Shown here: positions 9,467 to 17,826 of the stretch, one piece after another
Numbering within the stretch: position 1 is the stretch's first letter
How the letters are laid out: each line of letters begins with the position of its first letter
Source of the DNA: Neorickettsia sennetsu str. Miyayama
Lineage (GTDB): Bacteria; Pseudomonadota; Alphaproteobacteria; Rickettsiales; Anaplasmataceae
NCBI RefSeq assembly: GCF_000013165.1
Contig: NC_007798.1
Coordinates: forward strand, 795,007 to 859,006
Reading direction: 5' to 3'
Length of the DNA: 64,000 nt
Made by a program: the position numbers and the translations under genes
Notes under the pieces: generated by a model
Database searches by the model: none
Told to the model about the DNA's origin: nothing
What the model saw: the letters and a program-made list of their open reading frames with translations, nothing else

Positions 9467-9493
9467 CTGACTGTACTTGAAAAATACAGTCAG
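9467..9493 (+). terminator. perfect 9-bp hairpin after the small acidic gene
   Basis: The arms CTGACTGTA (9467-9475) and TACAGTCAG (9485-9493) pair perfectly around a 9-nt loop, starting 11 nt after the stop codon. The downstream side has no clear T-run, so termination may be weak or factor-assisted. Confidence 0.55.
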
Positions 9494-9614
9494 GACTGAA
9501 AAGTAACAGGTCAACGCATTGTAATTGGTTTTAGATAATATACGCTGGGGGTTTGTATTTTCTATTATGAAAGGAATAGAATGTTAAATTTTATGATTTT
9601 TCATAACAAAAATA

Positions 9615-9664
9615 GATATAAAATTTAGTAATTTTATAAATTTTTCATAACAGGGAACTATTCT
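9615..9664 (+). promoter_or_regulatory. upstream block shared with the third Ssa-like gene, copy 1
   Basis: An AT-rich segment containing ATATAAAATTTAGTAATT is followed by ATTTTTCA and a GGGAACTATTC-like block, shortly before the ATG at 9698. The same order of elements recurs at 11573-11640 before the ATG at 11671. Conservation outside the coding part suggests a shared promoter/5' leader copied with the genes. Confidence 0.45.
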
Positions 9665-9697
9665 CGTTGCATAAAATTTCTAAAACGAAAAATCCCT

Positions 9698-10495
9698 ATG
9701 TCAGATGAAACACTTTTAAGCGTACTTTCCGATGAAACGCATTTTAATAACTTAACTGATGAACTCATTCTCAGCTTAATTAAGGATGCGATGTTCAATC
9801 AAGTAGTAAAAGGTGAGGGAAAAACAGAATTAAAAGGCATACTTACAGACAATACCGGCAATTTTAAAGGCCTTATAGAAGGAGAAGGTAAAGTACAGGC
9901 AAAGGATGTACTCACTAATGAGAAGTTTAAAGAGCTTATAGAAAGTGCTGGCAAGGATAAAGTAAAAGAATTGCTTACAGATGAGAATTTTAAAAAATTA
10001 TTTGAGGACAATACGAAAGCCGGTCACGTAAAAGAGGTACTTACAGACACCAATGCTAAGGAAATTCTTACAAATCAAACGGCAAAGGAGGTACTGAAGA
10101 ATGATACAGCTAAGGAGATACTCACCAGTGATAAATTTAAAGGGCTAATACAAAGTACGGCTAAGGACAAGCTAAAAGATATACTTACTAACGACACCTT
10201 TAAAGCATTATTTGACGAAGCAGATACTGCCGAAGCCGTTAAAGCAATATTTACCGATAATAAATTTAAAGGGCTACTTGAGGAATGCAAGAAGTGTCCA
10301 AAGAAAGCCAAAGCACTCAAAGAAAACTTAGAGAAGCTAAAGGATCTACTTACAGCTAGTAACGGAGATTATAGAACAAAATTACAAGACTTTGGAGAGA
10401 GTTTCTGCAATAAAAGAAAGGAATTAAATAGCAGCGCTGATGATAGTCTAAAGTGCAGTTTTACAGTTACCGATAGCACGAGTGAGACTAAATAA
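9698..10495 (+). CDS. Ssa-like repeat protein (strain-specific-antigen type)
   Basis: A 265-residue, highly charged, almost entirely repetitive protein. It opens MSDETLLSVLSDETHFNNLT without a Sec signal peptide. Two repeat scales are visible. A unit of about 20-25 residues combines a KFKGL/FKELIE block with a VKEILTDENF-type block. A 9-residue unit (AKEILTNQT / AKEVLKNDT / AKEILTSDK) is tandem near residues 128-155. The C-terminus has cysteines (ECKKCPKK, ESFCNK). The architecture matches my memory of Neorickettsia strain-specific antigens, variable repeat proteins recognised by host antibodies; this needs a search to confirm. Two further copies lie downstream (one broken). The function is unknown; it may be surface-exposed or secreted by a signal-peptide-independent route. 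Confidence 0.75.
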   Translation: MSDETLLSVLSDETHFNNLTDELILSLIKDAMFNQVVKGEGKTELKGILTDNTGNFKGLIEGEGKVQAKDVLTNEKFKELIESAGKDKVKELLTDENFKKLFEDNTKAGHVKEVLTDTNAKEILTNQTAKEVLKNDTAKEILTSDKFKGLIQSTAKDKLKDILTNDTFKALFDEADTAEAVKAIFTDNKFKGLLEECKKCPKKAKALKENLEKLKDLLTASNGDYRTKLQDFGESFCNKRKELNSSADDSLKCSFTVTDSTSETK

Positions 10496-10588
10496 TTGTA
10501 GAATAAGATGTTTTCCACCACTTGGCCAGAACTACACAGATAACTTTCTCTCTATTATTGAGATCTTAGGATTTATCTCCACATTGTT

Positions 10589-11134
10589 ATGCAAGATGAC
10601 ATATTTTAAGTGTTCTTTCCGATGAAACACATTTTAATAACTTAACTGATGAACTCATTCTCAGCTTAATTAAGGATGCGATGTTCAATCAAGTAGTAAA
10701 AGGTGGGGGAAAAACAGAATTAAAAGACATCCTTACAGAGATGGGTGCTAGTAAGTTTAAAGAGCTTATAGAAAGTACAGGTAAGAATGTATAAAAGTAT
10801 ACTTACGGACGGTTCAGGTAACTTTAAAGGGCTTGTAGAAAGTGCTGGTAAGGGCGCACTAAAAGAGACTTTTACAAACGAGAATTTTCAAAAACTATTT
10901 AAGCAAATTGTACGAGCTGAGCACGTTAAGAACGCACTAACAGATCCAAACTTCTGGAATTTATTTGTAAAGAGTGAAAGAGAATAGAGTAGTAGCTCAC
11001 CGTTTGTAAAGACTATAAGTGAACTAAAAGATCTAATCTACTGTGAAGATAGTCAGCACGATGAAAAACTAAAAGCCTTTGGAGAGAAGTTGAAAAAGGC
11101 AAAAAATTCAGGTTCGGAAAAGAAAAAGAATTAG
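10589..11134 (+). pseudogene. broken Ssa-like repeat gene
   Basis: The ATG at 10589 opens a copy of the preceding gene but hits TAA at 10607 because about one base is missing relative to the parent. From about 10612 the parent-like reading resumes in another frame (DETHFNNLTDELILSLIKDA). It shifts again near 10780 back to the original frame, stops at TAG 10985-10987, and continues in frame to TAG 11132-11134 with ISELKDLIY ... KLKAFGEKLKK, matching the parent's C-terminus. Bases 10621-10739 differ from 9731-9849 at only four positions that I can count. It is therefore a recent duplicate, or a gene-conversion partner, disabled by two frameshifts and one nonsense change. Confidence 0.85.
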
Positions 11135-11661
11135 CAAAGAACAAAGCTGGTTACACTGTCCAAGTCAAAAAGAGCTGTATCAATCTTGCCCCTACTATTA
11201 AGTTCAATACAGCTCCCTAACTGGAACCACAATCGAACCGGACATCCACATTACCTCAAAGATACATCTGGGCCATCCAAGCTTGCGCTAACACCAATTT
11301 AAATTTGCTACTGCACATCAAGAATACAATCTACAAACAATTTACATTACTAAGAATCACATACTGAAATACTCATTTCTGCCGCAAAAACACGAAAAAT
11401 AATTCTGGAATACCCAGCACTCAAAACACCTACTAACGGATACAATCGCCATTTCGGTACTTCTGCGAATCTTTATATCTTAATTTTAGAGCGAACACTT
11501 TATGCTGAACTTCATATCTCTTATATGAAGAAGGGAATTAATGTTTTACATGGCACTTTATAATAGAAAAGAAATATAAAATTTAGTAATTCTATACATT
11601 ATAATTTTATACATTTTTCACGAGTTAGGGCTACTATCCCTGAGTAGATTTCTTAAGATAA
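11135..11661. other. 527-nt spacer between broken and intact Ssa-like genes
   Basis: No gene is recognised. It contains a 9-bp inverted repeat, GAGCTGTAT at 11172-11180 and ATACAGCTC at 11207-11215, with a 26-nt loop, which may terminate the upstream unit. Its right end (11573-11640) carries the AT-rich block shared with the first Ssa-like gene. Confidence 0.5.
11573..11640 (+). promoter_or_regulatory. upstream block shared with the first Ssa-like gene, copy 2
   Basis: AATATAAAATTTAGTAATTC is followed by TATA-rich sequence, ATTTTTCAC and AGGGCTACTATCCC. This parallels 9615-9664 in order and spacing and ends about 30 nt before the ATG at 11671. It is probably a common promoter/leader. Confidence 0.45.
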
Positions 11662-11670
11662 ATGATTTTT

Positions 11671-12660
11671 ATGGTAGAAGATACACTTTTGAGCGTACTT
11701 TCCGATGAAACACATTTTCAAAATTTAACCGATGGAATCTTCCTTAGTTTGGTTAAGGATCCGAATTTTACTAGTGCATCAAAAGGCGTGAGTAAGGCAG
11801 AATTGAAAGATGTACTCACCAGTGAAAACTTTAAGGAATTATTTGAAAATCAAGCTAAAGCTAGCATTGCAAAAACCATACTGACTAACCAAAATGCAAC
11901 AGATGTTCTTACCGATGGTACAGCTAGTGCTGTTATAACGAATGATAACGCCAAAGAAGTGCTAAAAAATGCAAATGCAGCTGAGTTACTCAAGGATAGC
12001 AATGCGACTGAAGTACTAAAGGATGAGACAGCGAAGGAAATATTAAAAAACAGCAAGTTTAAAGAAACTTTGAAAGGCACAGGCAAAGACATAATAAAAA
12101 ACATCCTCACAGATAGCACTGGCACTTTCAAAGGACTCGTTGAATGTGTGGGAAAAGATAAAGTGGAAAATGTTCTTACAAATCAGATTTTCAAAAAGCT
12201 GTTCGAAAGTCCAGGTAATGAAGAAATAAAAGATATACTTATTAACGGAAATTTCGAGGCATCATTTGAGAATAAAGAAAGTGCCGAAAAATTAAAAGAG
12301 ACTCTTACCGGCGGAACTGTTAAAAAACTATTTAGCGACCCAGTAAAAGCTGAACGTGTAAAAAATTTGTTCGCTGGTGATAACTTTGCAGAACTTTTTC
12401 AACACAACAAGTTGAATGACTTGGTAAACGATCAACATTTTACGAATCTGTTCAAAAATGAAACAACGGCTGGACACGTAACCAACATCTTAACCTCTCC
12501 TCACTTCAAAACATCACTTGAAGATAATGAGGTAGCTACCAATTTGAAAAAATTACTCACAAATTCAGCACTAAAAGAGCTATTTAGCAATAATAGTCTG
12601 GCAGACGCAAATAGCTTCGCTAAGAAACTTAAAGAACTAGGAATGATATCAACAAACTAA
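11671..12660 (+). CDS. Ssa-like repeat protein, second intact paralogue
   Basis: A 329-residue repeat protein starting MVEDTLLSVLSDETHFQNLT, aligned with the first paralogue. An ATG 9 nt earlier would add three residues. It carries a tandem 9-residue array around residues 90-130 (NAKEVLKNA, NAAELLKDS, NATEVLKDE, TAKEILKNS). Longer units pair an FKGLVE/FKKLFE block with a VKNIL/VENVLT block, repeated through the C-terminal half. There is no signal peptide, no membrane segment and only one cysteine. The repeats differ from those of the first paralogue in number and order, consistent with repeat-driven variation. The role is presumed antigenic or host-interacting; the mechanism is unknown. Confidence 0.75.
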   Translation: MVEDTLLSVLSDETHFQNLTDGIFLSLVKDPNFTSASKGVSKAELKDVLTSENFKELFENQAKASIAKTILTNQNATDVLTDGTASAVITNDNAKEVLKNANAAELLKDSNATEVLKDETAKEILKNSKFKETLKGTGKDIIKNILTDSTGTFKGLVECVGKDKVENVLTNQIFKKLFESPGNEEIKDILINGNFEASFENKESAEKLKETLTGGTVKKLFSDPVKAERVKNLFAGDNFAELFQHNKLNDLVNDQHFTNLFKNETTAGHVTNILTSPHFKTSLEDNEVATNLKKLLTNSALKELFSNNSLADANSFAKKLKELGMISTN

Positions 12661-13073
12661 CAAACACATCACCAAAGCACCAGCCACTCAAGAAACTAGA
12701 GCTTAATCTACGCTCAAGCCAAAGCTGGTGCCACAGCTCTGAAGATAGAAAGCTAAATTCCAAATGTGAGGATATGTCATGAGACAATCATCATCACGAC
12801 TGAATATCCATAAGCGTTATTTAGTACGAGCACGTTACCATAACAAGACCACTATTTAGCTCGGGCCTTTAAAAGATACTAAATTCCTGTGTTTCCAGTA
12901 GAGAAAAATCTTACTGATTATTCATGACTAATTGTCTCATTAGAAAGGCAGCTACCCGCACAAAAAACTCATAAGGTCTTTCCAAGGTAAAGCAATTCAC
13001 TACGCTTTCCATTGTAAAAGTTGCGTAAAAACAACAAAAAGTGTAGACTCCCACCAGGTAGTGAATTCTAGAT
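12661..13073. other. 413-nt intergenic region with an inverted repeat
   Basis: No gene is recognised. GCACCAGC at 12677-12684 and GCTGGTGC at 12724-12731 form a perfect 8-bp inverted repeat with a 39-nt loop that holds a smaller GAGC/GCTC stem, starting 16 nt after the Ssa-like stop. It may end that transcript. The remainder up to ychF shows nothing recognisable. Confidence 0.45.
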
Positions 13074-14126
13074 ATGGGCTTAAAGTGCGGAATCGTCGGG
13101 CTTCCAAATGTTGGAAAGTCGACATTGTTTAATGCGATGACGCAAACACAAGCAGCTGAAGCTGCAAACTATCCTTTTTGCACAATAGAACCAAACATTG
13201 CCAAGGTACCAGAATATGACGAACGTCTTGTTCAAATAGCCAAGATTTCATCGGCACAAAAAATTATATTCAGCCAATTGGAAATCGTTGATATCGCAGG
13301 GCTAGTTAAGGGAGCAAATAAAGGTGAGGGATTAGGTAATAAATTCCTTTCCCACATAAGAGAAGTAGATCTCATAATACACGTGCTGAGATGTTTTCCA
13401 GATAACAATATAAGACACGTTCATGGAAAGGTAGACCCTGTGTACGATGCAGAAATCATAAAGACTGAGCTGCTCCTCGCGGACATTCAGAGTCTGGAAA
13501 ATCGTCTCAAAAAAAGTAAAGCCTCTAGTCAGATAATAGAACAGGCTCTAGAGATATTAAATAAAAAAAATCCTCTTCCATATGATCTAATGGATCAAGC
13601 ATTTAAAGAACTGCATCTATTAAGTGCGAAGCCGGTTCTATATGTGTGTAATGTCCCTCAAGAAGATATCGTCTCAGGAAACAATTTCAGCAAACAAGCA
13701 GAAAAATTCGCACAGGACAGCATGTCTGAAGCAGTTAAAGTTTCTGCAGCAATAGAAGCGGAAATCTCACTGTTAGAATCAGCAGAAGACCGCAAACTTT
13801 TTTTGAATGAACTTGGCTTAGAAGAATCACAATTGAATAAGGTAATCCGGGCAAGTTCAAGGCTCCTCAACCTCATTGTCTTTTTCACTTCAGGAGAAAA
13901 AGAAGCAAGAGCCTGGCCTATAAAAAGAGGTTCTACAGCGCCTCAGGCAGCTGGAACGATTCATACAGACTTCGAAAAAAAGTTTATTAAGGCTGAAACA
14001 ATAAGCTTCACAGACTATATCACCTTCGGCGGTGAGCAAAAATGTAAAGCACTCGGCAAAATTCGTTCAGAGGGTCGCGAGTACGTCGTACAAGATGGAG
14101 ATATAATCCTTTTTAAACACGGGTAG
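13074..14126 (+). CDS. ychF: GTP-/ATP-binding protein YchF (Obg family)
   Basis: A 350-residue TRAFAC P-loop protein, universally conserved, ribosome-associated and ATP-preferring. The P-loop GLPNVGKSTLFNAM is near residue 9, NYPFCTIEPN follows near 35, and DIAGLVKGANKGEGLGNKFL is the G3 region. A coiled-coil insertion follows, then the TGS domain at the C-terminus (TISFTDYITFGG ... YVVQDGDIILFKHG). The length matches the family. The next small gene begins 4 nt after its stop, suggesting translational coupling. Confidence 0.96.
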   Translation: MGLKCGIVGLPNVGKSTLFNAMTQTQAAEAANYPFCTIEPNIAKVPEYDERLVQIAKISSAQKIIFSQLEIVDIAGLVKGANKGEGLGNKFLSHIREVDLIIHVLRCFPDNNIRHVHGKVDPVYDAEIIKTELLLADIQSLENRLKKSKASSQIIEQALEILNKKNPLPYDLMDQAFKELHLLSAKPVLYVCNVPQEDIVSGNNFSKQAEKFAQDSMSEAVKVSAAIEAEISLLESAEDRKLFLNELGLEESQLNKVIRASSRLLNLIVFFTSGEKEARAWPIKRGSTAPQAAGTIHTDFEKKFIKAETISFTDYITFGGEQKCKALGKIRSEGREYVVQDGDIILFKHG

Positions 14127-14130
14127 TACC

Positions 14131-14316
14131 ATGCCAAAGATCAGCAAGGACATCCTAGCAAAGAGACTGAGAGAAAACATACAAAGACGGAAAAAACGCA
14201 AAAACAGTGCACTATCTAAAGACAGCTGTTCCACACGTTTACAGGAAGGAAATCCGCCCAGAAGCACTGCTTCAGGACATGAAGGAACGGCATCGCCGAT
14301 CGAAACTAAAGATTAG
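14131..14316 (+). CDS. small basic hypothetical protein downstream of ychF
   Basis: A 61-residue protein starting MPKISKDILAKRLRENIQRR, followed by a lysine/arginine run. The first half resembles short basic conserved proteins that I associate with alphaproteobacteria. The second half is serine/glycine-rich and unlike it. The start lies only 4 nt after ychF's stop. No function can be assigned. Confidence 0.5.
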   Translation: MPKISKDILAKRLRENIQRRKKRKNSALSKDSCSTRLQEGNPPRSTASGHEGTASPIETKD

Positions 14317-14339
14317 CACTCGAAAACTAAGGACAAACA

Positions 14340-14412
14340 GCACCCTAGAGGATTCGAACCCCTGACCTTCTGATCCGTAGTCAAACGCTCTATCCAGCTG
14401 AGCTAAGGGTGC
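14340..14412 (-). tRNA. tRNA-Arg (anticodon ACG)
   Basis: The minus strand folds as a full cloverleaf. The acceptor is GCACCCT/AGGGTGC, the D-arm GCTC...GAGC, the anticodon stem TTTGA/TCAGA with loop CTACGGA (anticodon ACG), and the T-arm AGGGG-TTCGAAT-CCTCT. CCA is not encoded. The base after the acceptor stem (discriminator position) reads T rather than the purine usual for tRNA-Arg. With A34 deaminated to inosine by TadA it would read CGU/CGC/CGA. Confidence 0.95.
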
Positions 14413-14551
14413 ACGCATGGCCAGATTCTACACCGGAATCCACAAAAAGGCTAGAACCCCTGTTAAATTAACGCGATTAACACACTGCGTATCATAAGAG
14501 CCACGCTCATCCACGTATACAACAAAAGTCTCAAACACCTTCAACTTTCTA

Positions 14552-15898
14552 TTACTTTGGACAAACCTTCGCACCAGTAATTGGTGAAACTATTGCGCCA
14601 ACATTAACAAAAAGTACAGACTGAGGATTCAAAAAGCTCTTTATAAATAAGTTTAGATTTTCGACCTTTACCCTACGTATTCCTTCTAAATACTTTTCTA
14701 CGTAATCGATCCCCAAACCTTCCTGTTGCATCTGCACGAGCATACCTAACATATTAGTCGACTTATCCATTTTCAGGACAAACATATTAACTAAATGGCT
14801 TTTAGCTTCCTCAACCCTCGCAGAAGTTAACCCTGAACGCTTTAGCTCGTTCAATACGGTTAATATGCCCTCCCTTACTTGCGGAGCATTATCATTGCTT
14901 GTTGTAGCAAAGCCGAACAAGAAATTAACCGCCGAGTGCCATAGCTTTGTATATATACCATACGTATAACCCTTGCGTTCACGAATTTCCTGCATCAACA
15001 ACGATTCAAGCCCAGGACCTCCAAGAATGTGGTTTAATACTACCAGGTTGTAGAAGTCCTCATCTGTTGGACTCAGCCCACTGTGCCCAAACAAAATAAC
15101 ATTCTGTGGAATGTTTTTTTCAACCGAAATACATTCACCTGAGGTACGAAAGACAGGTTGTTCAGGCTTTTTGACCTCCATCATCGTTAGAGGGAACTCT
15201 ATGAGGTAATCGTCCAACACGGACTTAATATCATCAGCATGCGTGTTTCCAAGAACCGCAATGCTCATGTTGATTCTGTTAAAAACATTGACGATTTTCG
15301 CCTTTATATCATCAGCTTTTATTGCATCGACCGTTTCAACGCGTCCCCAACGCACGTTTGAATAGCCCGAATCTGGAAACACAACCTTGAAAAATTCTGT
15401 CTTAGCAATAGACACTGGATCACCTTTATCCCTCTTAAGTTGTGAAATGTGTCTACCTTTCACTTTTGACAGAGTCTCATCATCCAATTTTGGTTTTGCT
15501 ACTGACGCACAAAAAAGCTCAATCGCCTGTTTTATAGATTCCTTCGGAGCACTCACAGTGACTACAAGGTTATCTGCTCCAAGGTCATATACTATTTTAC
15601 CACCTATTTTTTCGAGACTTTTTTCAAAATCTCTGTTAGTTGTACCACTAATACCTTCGTTAAGAACTTCCACGATGAGAGCTGCCAACCCGAGTTTTGC
15701 TTTTGGATCATATGCATAACCTCCCCCTTTGAACACAAAACTATAAAAGACCAATGGAACATTATTTTTGGGAACAAACCACGCTCTCACACCATACTTA
15801 CTCTCAACTTCTGTAATCTTGAATAAGGTCTGACTATCAACTGCATGAGAAAACCCACACACTAAGAAAAATAAAACGAAGATAATACCCCTAAGCAT
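14552..15898 (-). CDS. M16-family peptidase homologue, non-catalytic partner
   Basis: A 448-residue protein with a signal peptide (LRGIIFVLFFLVCGFSHA). It has the two-lobed M16 architecture, but the zinc motif HxxEH is replaced at the equivalent position by GLAALIVEVLNEG. The C-terminal substrate-binding R/Y segment is kept (RERKGYTYGIYTKL), followed by the LGGPGLESLL helix. It starts 2 nt after the end of the catalytic M16 gene. Such paired genes encode heterodimers in which one subunit carries zinc and the other shapes the chamber, as in mitochondrial processing peptidase and bacterial relatives. The pair probably acts in the periplasm on peptides. Confidence 0.9.
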   Translation of the reverse strand: MLRGIIFVLFFLVCGFSHAVDSQTLFKITEVESKYGVRAWFVPKNNVPLVFYSFVFKGGGYAYDPKAKLGLAALIVEVLNEGISGTTNRDFEKSLEKIGGKIVYDLGADNLVVTVSAPKESIKQAIELFCASVAKPKLDDETLSKVKGRHISQLKRDKGDPVSIAKTEFFKVVFPDSGYSNVRWGRVETVDAIKADDIKAKIVNVFNRINMSIAVLGNTHADDIKSVLDDYLIEFPLTMMEVKKPEQPVFRTSGECISVEKNIPQNVILFGHSGLSPTDEDFYNLVVLNHILGGPGLESLLMQEIRERKGYTYGIYTKLWHSAVNFLFGFATTSNDNAPQVREGILTVLNELKRSGLTSARVEEAKSHLVNMFVLKMDKSTNMLGMLVQMQQEGLGIDYVEKYLEGIRRVKVENLNLFIKSFLNPQSVLFVNVGAIVSPITGAKVCPK

Positions 15899-15900
15899 AT

Positions 15901-17214
15901 CTATTTATCTAAGTACCCTATTACTTTCTTTGCATTCATCAATTGCATAATCGCACTGTTAATTTGTTCCGGCGTTACAGCTGATACGCGTTCTGCCAAT
16001 TTCTGAAAGTGATCAAAATCAGCACCTACGGACAAGGCAGCAACGTGACTAATGCTTCTAGCATTGAAACCATCCAAAGCTTCCATCAAGGAGACTTTCA
16101 GCGTCATTTTTGCAGCTTCAATATCGTCGGCACCAATGCCGTTTTTTACAACCTCCGACATAACACCTGAAACACTCTTCTCAAGAATTTCCAGTTTCAC
16201 GTCCGCATTCAGTGGAGTAACAATTATTTCAACAATCCCCTTACGAAAAGTGAGATAATCATAATCTACCGAAACATTGAGCGCGAGCCTGAGATTATGA
16301 ATGAGCTCCATACCCAGCACACTTGTCTTACCACCCGCTAATACCTGAGAAGCTACTAACATCGCAGCATGCCCTTCAGCCGAAACATTAGGCGCTGGAA
16401 AAAAGTATATTAAAGCCCTGTCTTCTGTCTTATCGTTGATCATCCTGACATCTATGTCCGAATGGTGTGCTGGTTCCACAACTCTACCAAAACACGAACG
16501 CCACCGGGAAGACGAGTTTGTCAAGACACCGTAATACTTCTCTACATATTTCTTTGCCTCATCGACATCGATGTCGCCAAGAATCAGAAGTACCGCATTC
16601 GACGGCCGATAGCACGCATTATACATTCTTTGCGCCAGTGCAGCATCGAAGAGCACAAGCTCCTCCTCCCAACCTATAACATTCCAACTTGTCTCACTGC
16701 GATAAAATGCTGCCATCATCTCTTCTTCGAGTTTTACAACTGGTTTGTTGTCTACTCTCATTTTACGCTCTTCTATCACGATTTTGCGTTCCAATCCTGC
16801 AGCTTCATCACTAATCACGAGATTCCGCATCCTCTCAGCCTCTAGACGAATGACTTTCTCTAACTTGTCTCTGTGAAAAAGTTGATGGTAAACCGTATGA
16901 TAATCAGAGGTAAACGCGTTATACAAAGAACGCAATCCATTTATCTCCTTACTAATACTCGGAATATTCTTTGAACTTCTGAACATTAGGTGCTCTAGAT
17001 AATGTGCAAGCCCGGAACTACCCCTAGGATCGCTCGCACCTCCAACCTTATAAAGCAGAACATGTGACACAATGGGTAGAGAAGTGTCCCTTATCAAATA
17101 AACATCCAACCCATTATTCAGTGTATAATGGATACGCTCATCCCCTTTCGAATGCCCAAGGCTCAAAAAGAAAAATGAAAAAACACAGAGCAAACAAGAT
17201 AAAAGCTGCTTCAT
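15901..17214 (-). CDS. M16-family zinc peptidase, catalytic subunit
   Basis: A 437-residue protein with a signal peptide (LLSCLLCVFSFFFLSLGHS). The inverted zinc motif H71-Y-L-E-H75 lies in GLAHYLEHLMF, and the third ligand candidate is Glu148/149 in KIVIEERKMR, at the expected distance. The C-terminal half is the second M16 lobe. The gene is followed 2 nt later by the non-catalytic homologue and preceded by lspA (12 nt). The processing-peptidase-like pair is expected to degrade or mature exported peptides; substrates are unknown. Confidence 0.93.
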   Translation of the reverse strand: MKQLLSCLLCVFSFFFLSLGHSKGDERIHYTLNNGLDVYLIRDTSLPIVSHVLLYKVGGASDPRGSSGLAHYLEHLMFRSSKNIPSISKEINGLRSLYNAFTSDYHTVYHQLFHRDKLEKVIRLEAERMRNLVISDEAAGLERKIVIEERKMRVDNKPVVKLEEEMMAAFYRSETSWNVIGWEEELVLFDAALAQRMYNACYRPSNAVLLILGDIDVDEAKKYVEKYYGVLTNSSSRWRSCFGRVVEPAHHSDIDVRMINDKTEDRALIYFFPAPNVSAEGHAAMLVASQVLAGGKTSVLGMELIHNLRLALNVSVDYDYLTFRKGIVEIIVTPLNADVKLEILEKSVSGVMSEVVKNGIGADDIEAAKMTLKVSLMEALDGFNARSISHVAALSVGADFDHFQKLAERVSAVTPEQINSAIMQLMNAKKVIGYLDK

Positions 17215-17226
17215 AATATTTCTTAT

Positions 17227-17826
17227 CTAATTTATGCTACCGACTTTCTCACTGGTTGAATGAAAAAGTACAAACACAACACCAAGAAAAATCGCTGCAT
17301 CAGCAACATTAAAAACCGGCCAATGGAGATCCAAAAAATGAAAGTCAATAAAATCGCGCACAGCACCAAAACGCACTCTGTCAGTCACGTTAGCAACAGC
17401 CCCTCCAAGAATAAAACTCCACGCAACACAAGCAACCAATCTCTTTTCACGAAAAGAAAGGAACAGCACAACTAGTACTGCGGGTACATTGATAAGAAGA
17501 AAAAAAAGGTTCGAGAACTGGTACCCAGCGAAAAGCCCAAAACTCATGCCAGTATTGTGCACCTTGACGAAATTAAGAATGGGCAAAAGCTTTACCTCAG
17601 TGATATTCTCAAACATTGAAGCACATAGACGCTTAGTGTATAAGTCCAAGGAGGTCACGCAACACGCACCTAGAATCACTAAAACTCGCCGAAAGAAAAC
17701 GGATCCCTCGAACAACTTTCTTCGCAACACGCAAACCACACTTTGTAAAACGCACCTTGAAAACAAAGAACCCGAGGACAAATTACTGGTCAAACTTCTT
17801 AAAAAATCTGCAGTCGAGCGGCTCAC
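17227..17826 (-). CDS. lspA: lipoprotein signal peptidase (signal peptidase II)
   Basis: Integral-membrane aspartyl protease that removes signal peptides from prolipoproteins. Four hydrophobic segments are visible. The catalytic motifs GGAVANVTDRVRFGAVRDFI (N-x-x-D-R) and FNVADAAIF are present. The ATG at 17826 gives 199 residues, about 35-40 more than usual; a TTG about 37 codons in, just before FEGSVFFRRVLVIL, would give normal length. With the long start it overlaps the upstream M32-like gene by 44 nt. Lipoprotein substrates include BamD in this window. Confidence 0.92.
   Translation of the reverse strand: MSRSTADFLRSLTSNLSSGSLFSRCVLQSVVCVLRRKLFEGSVFFRRVLVILGACCVTSLDLYTKRLCASMFENITEVKLLPILNFVKVHNTGMSFGLFAGYQFSNLFFLLINVPAVLVVLFLSFREKRLVACVAWSFILGGAVANVTDRVRFGAVRDFIDFHFLDLHWPVFNVADAAIFLGVVFVLFHSTSEKVGSIN

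Noticed and set aside
10787..10987. Separate short gene inside the broken Ssa-like copy
   Set aside because: Its ATG is internal to the copy's reading and its C-terminus continues in frame past the TAG; it is part of the pseudogene.
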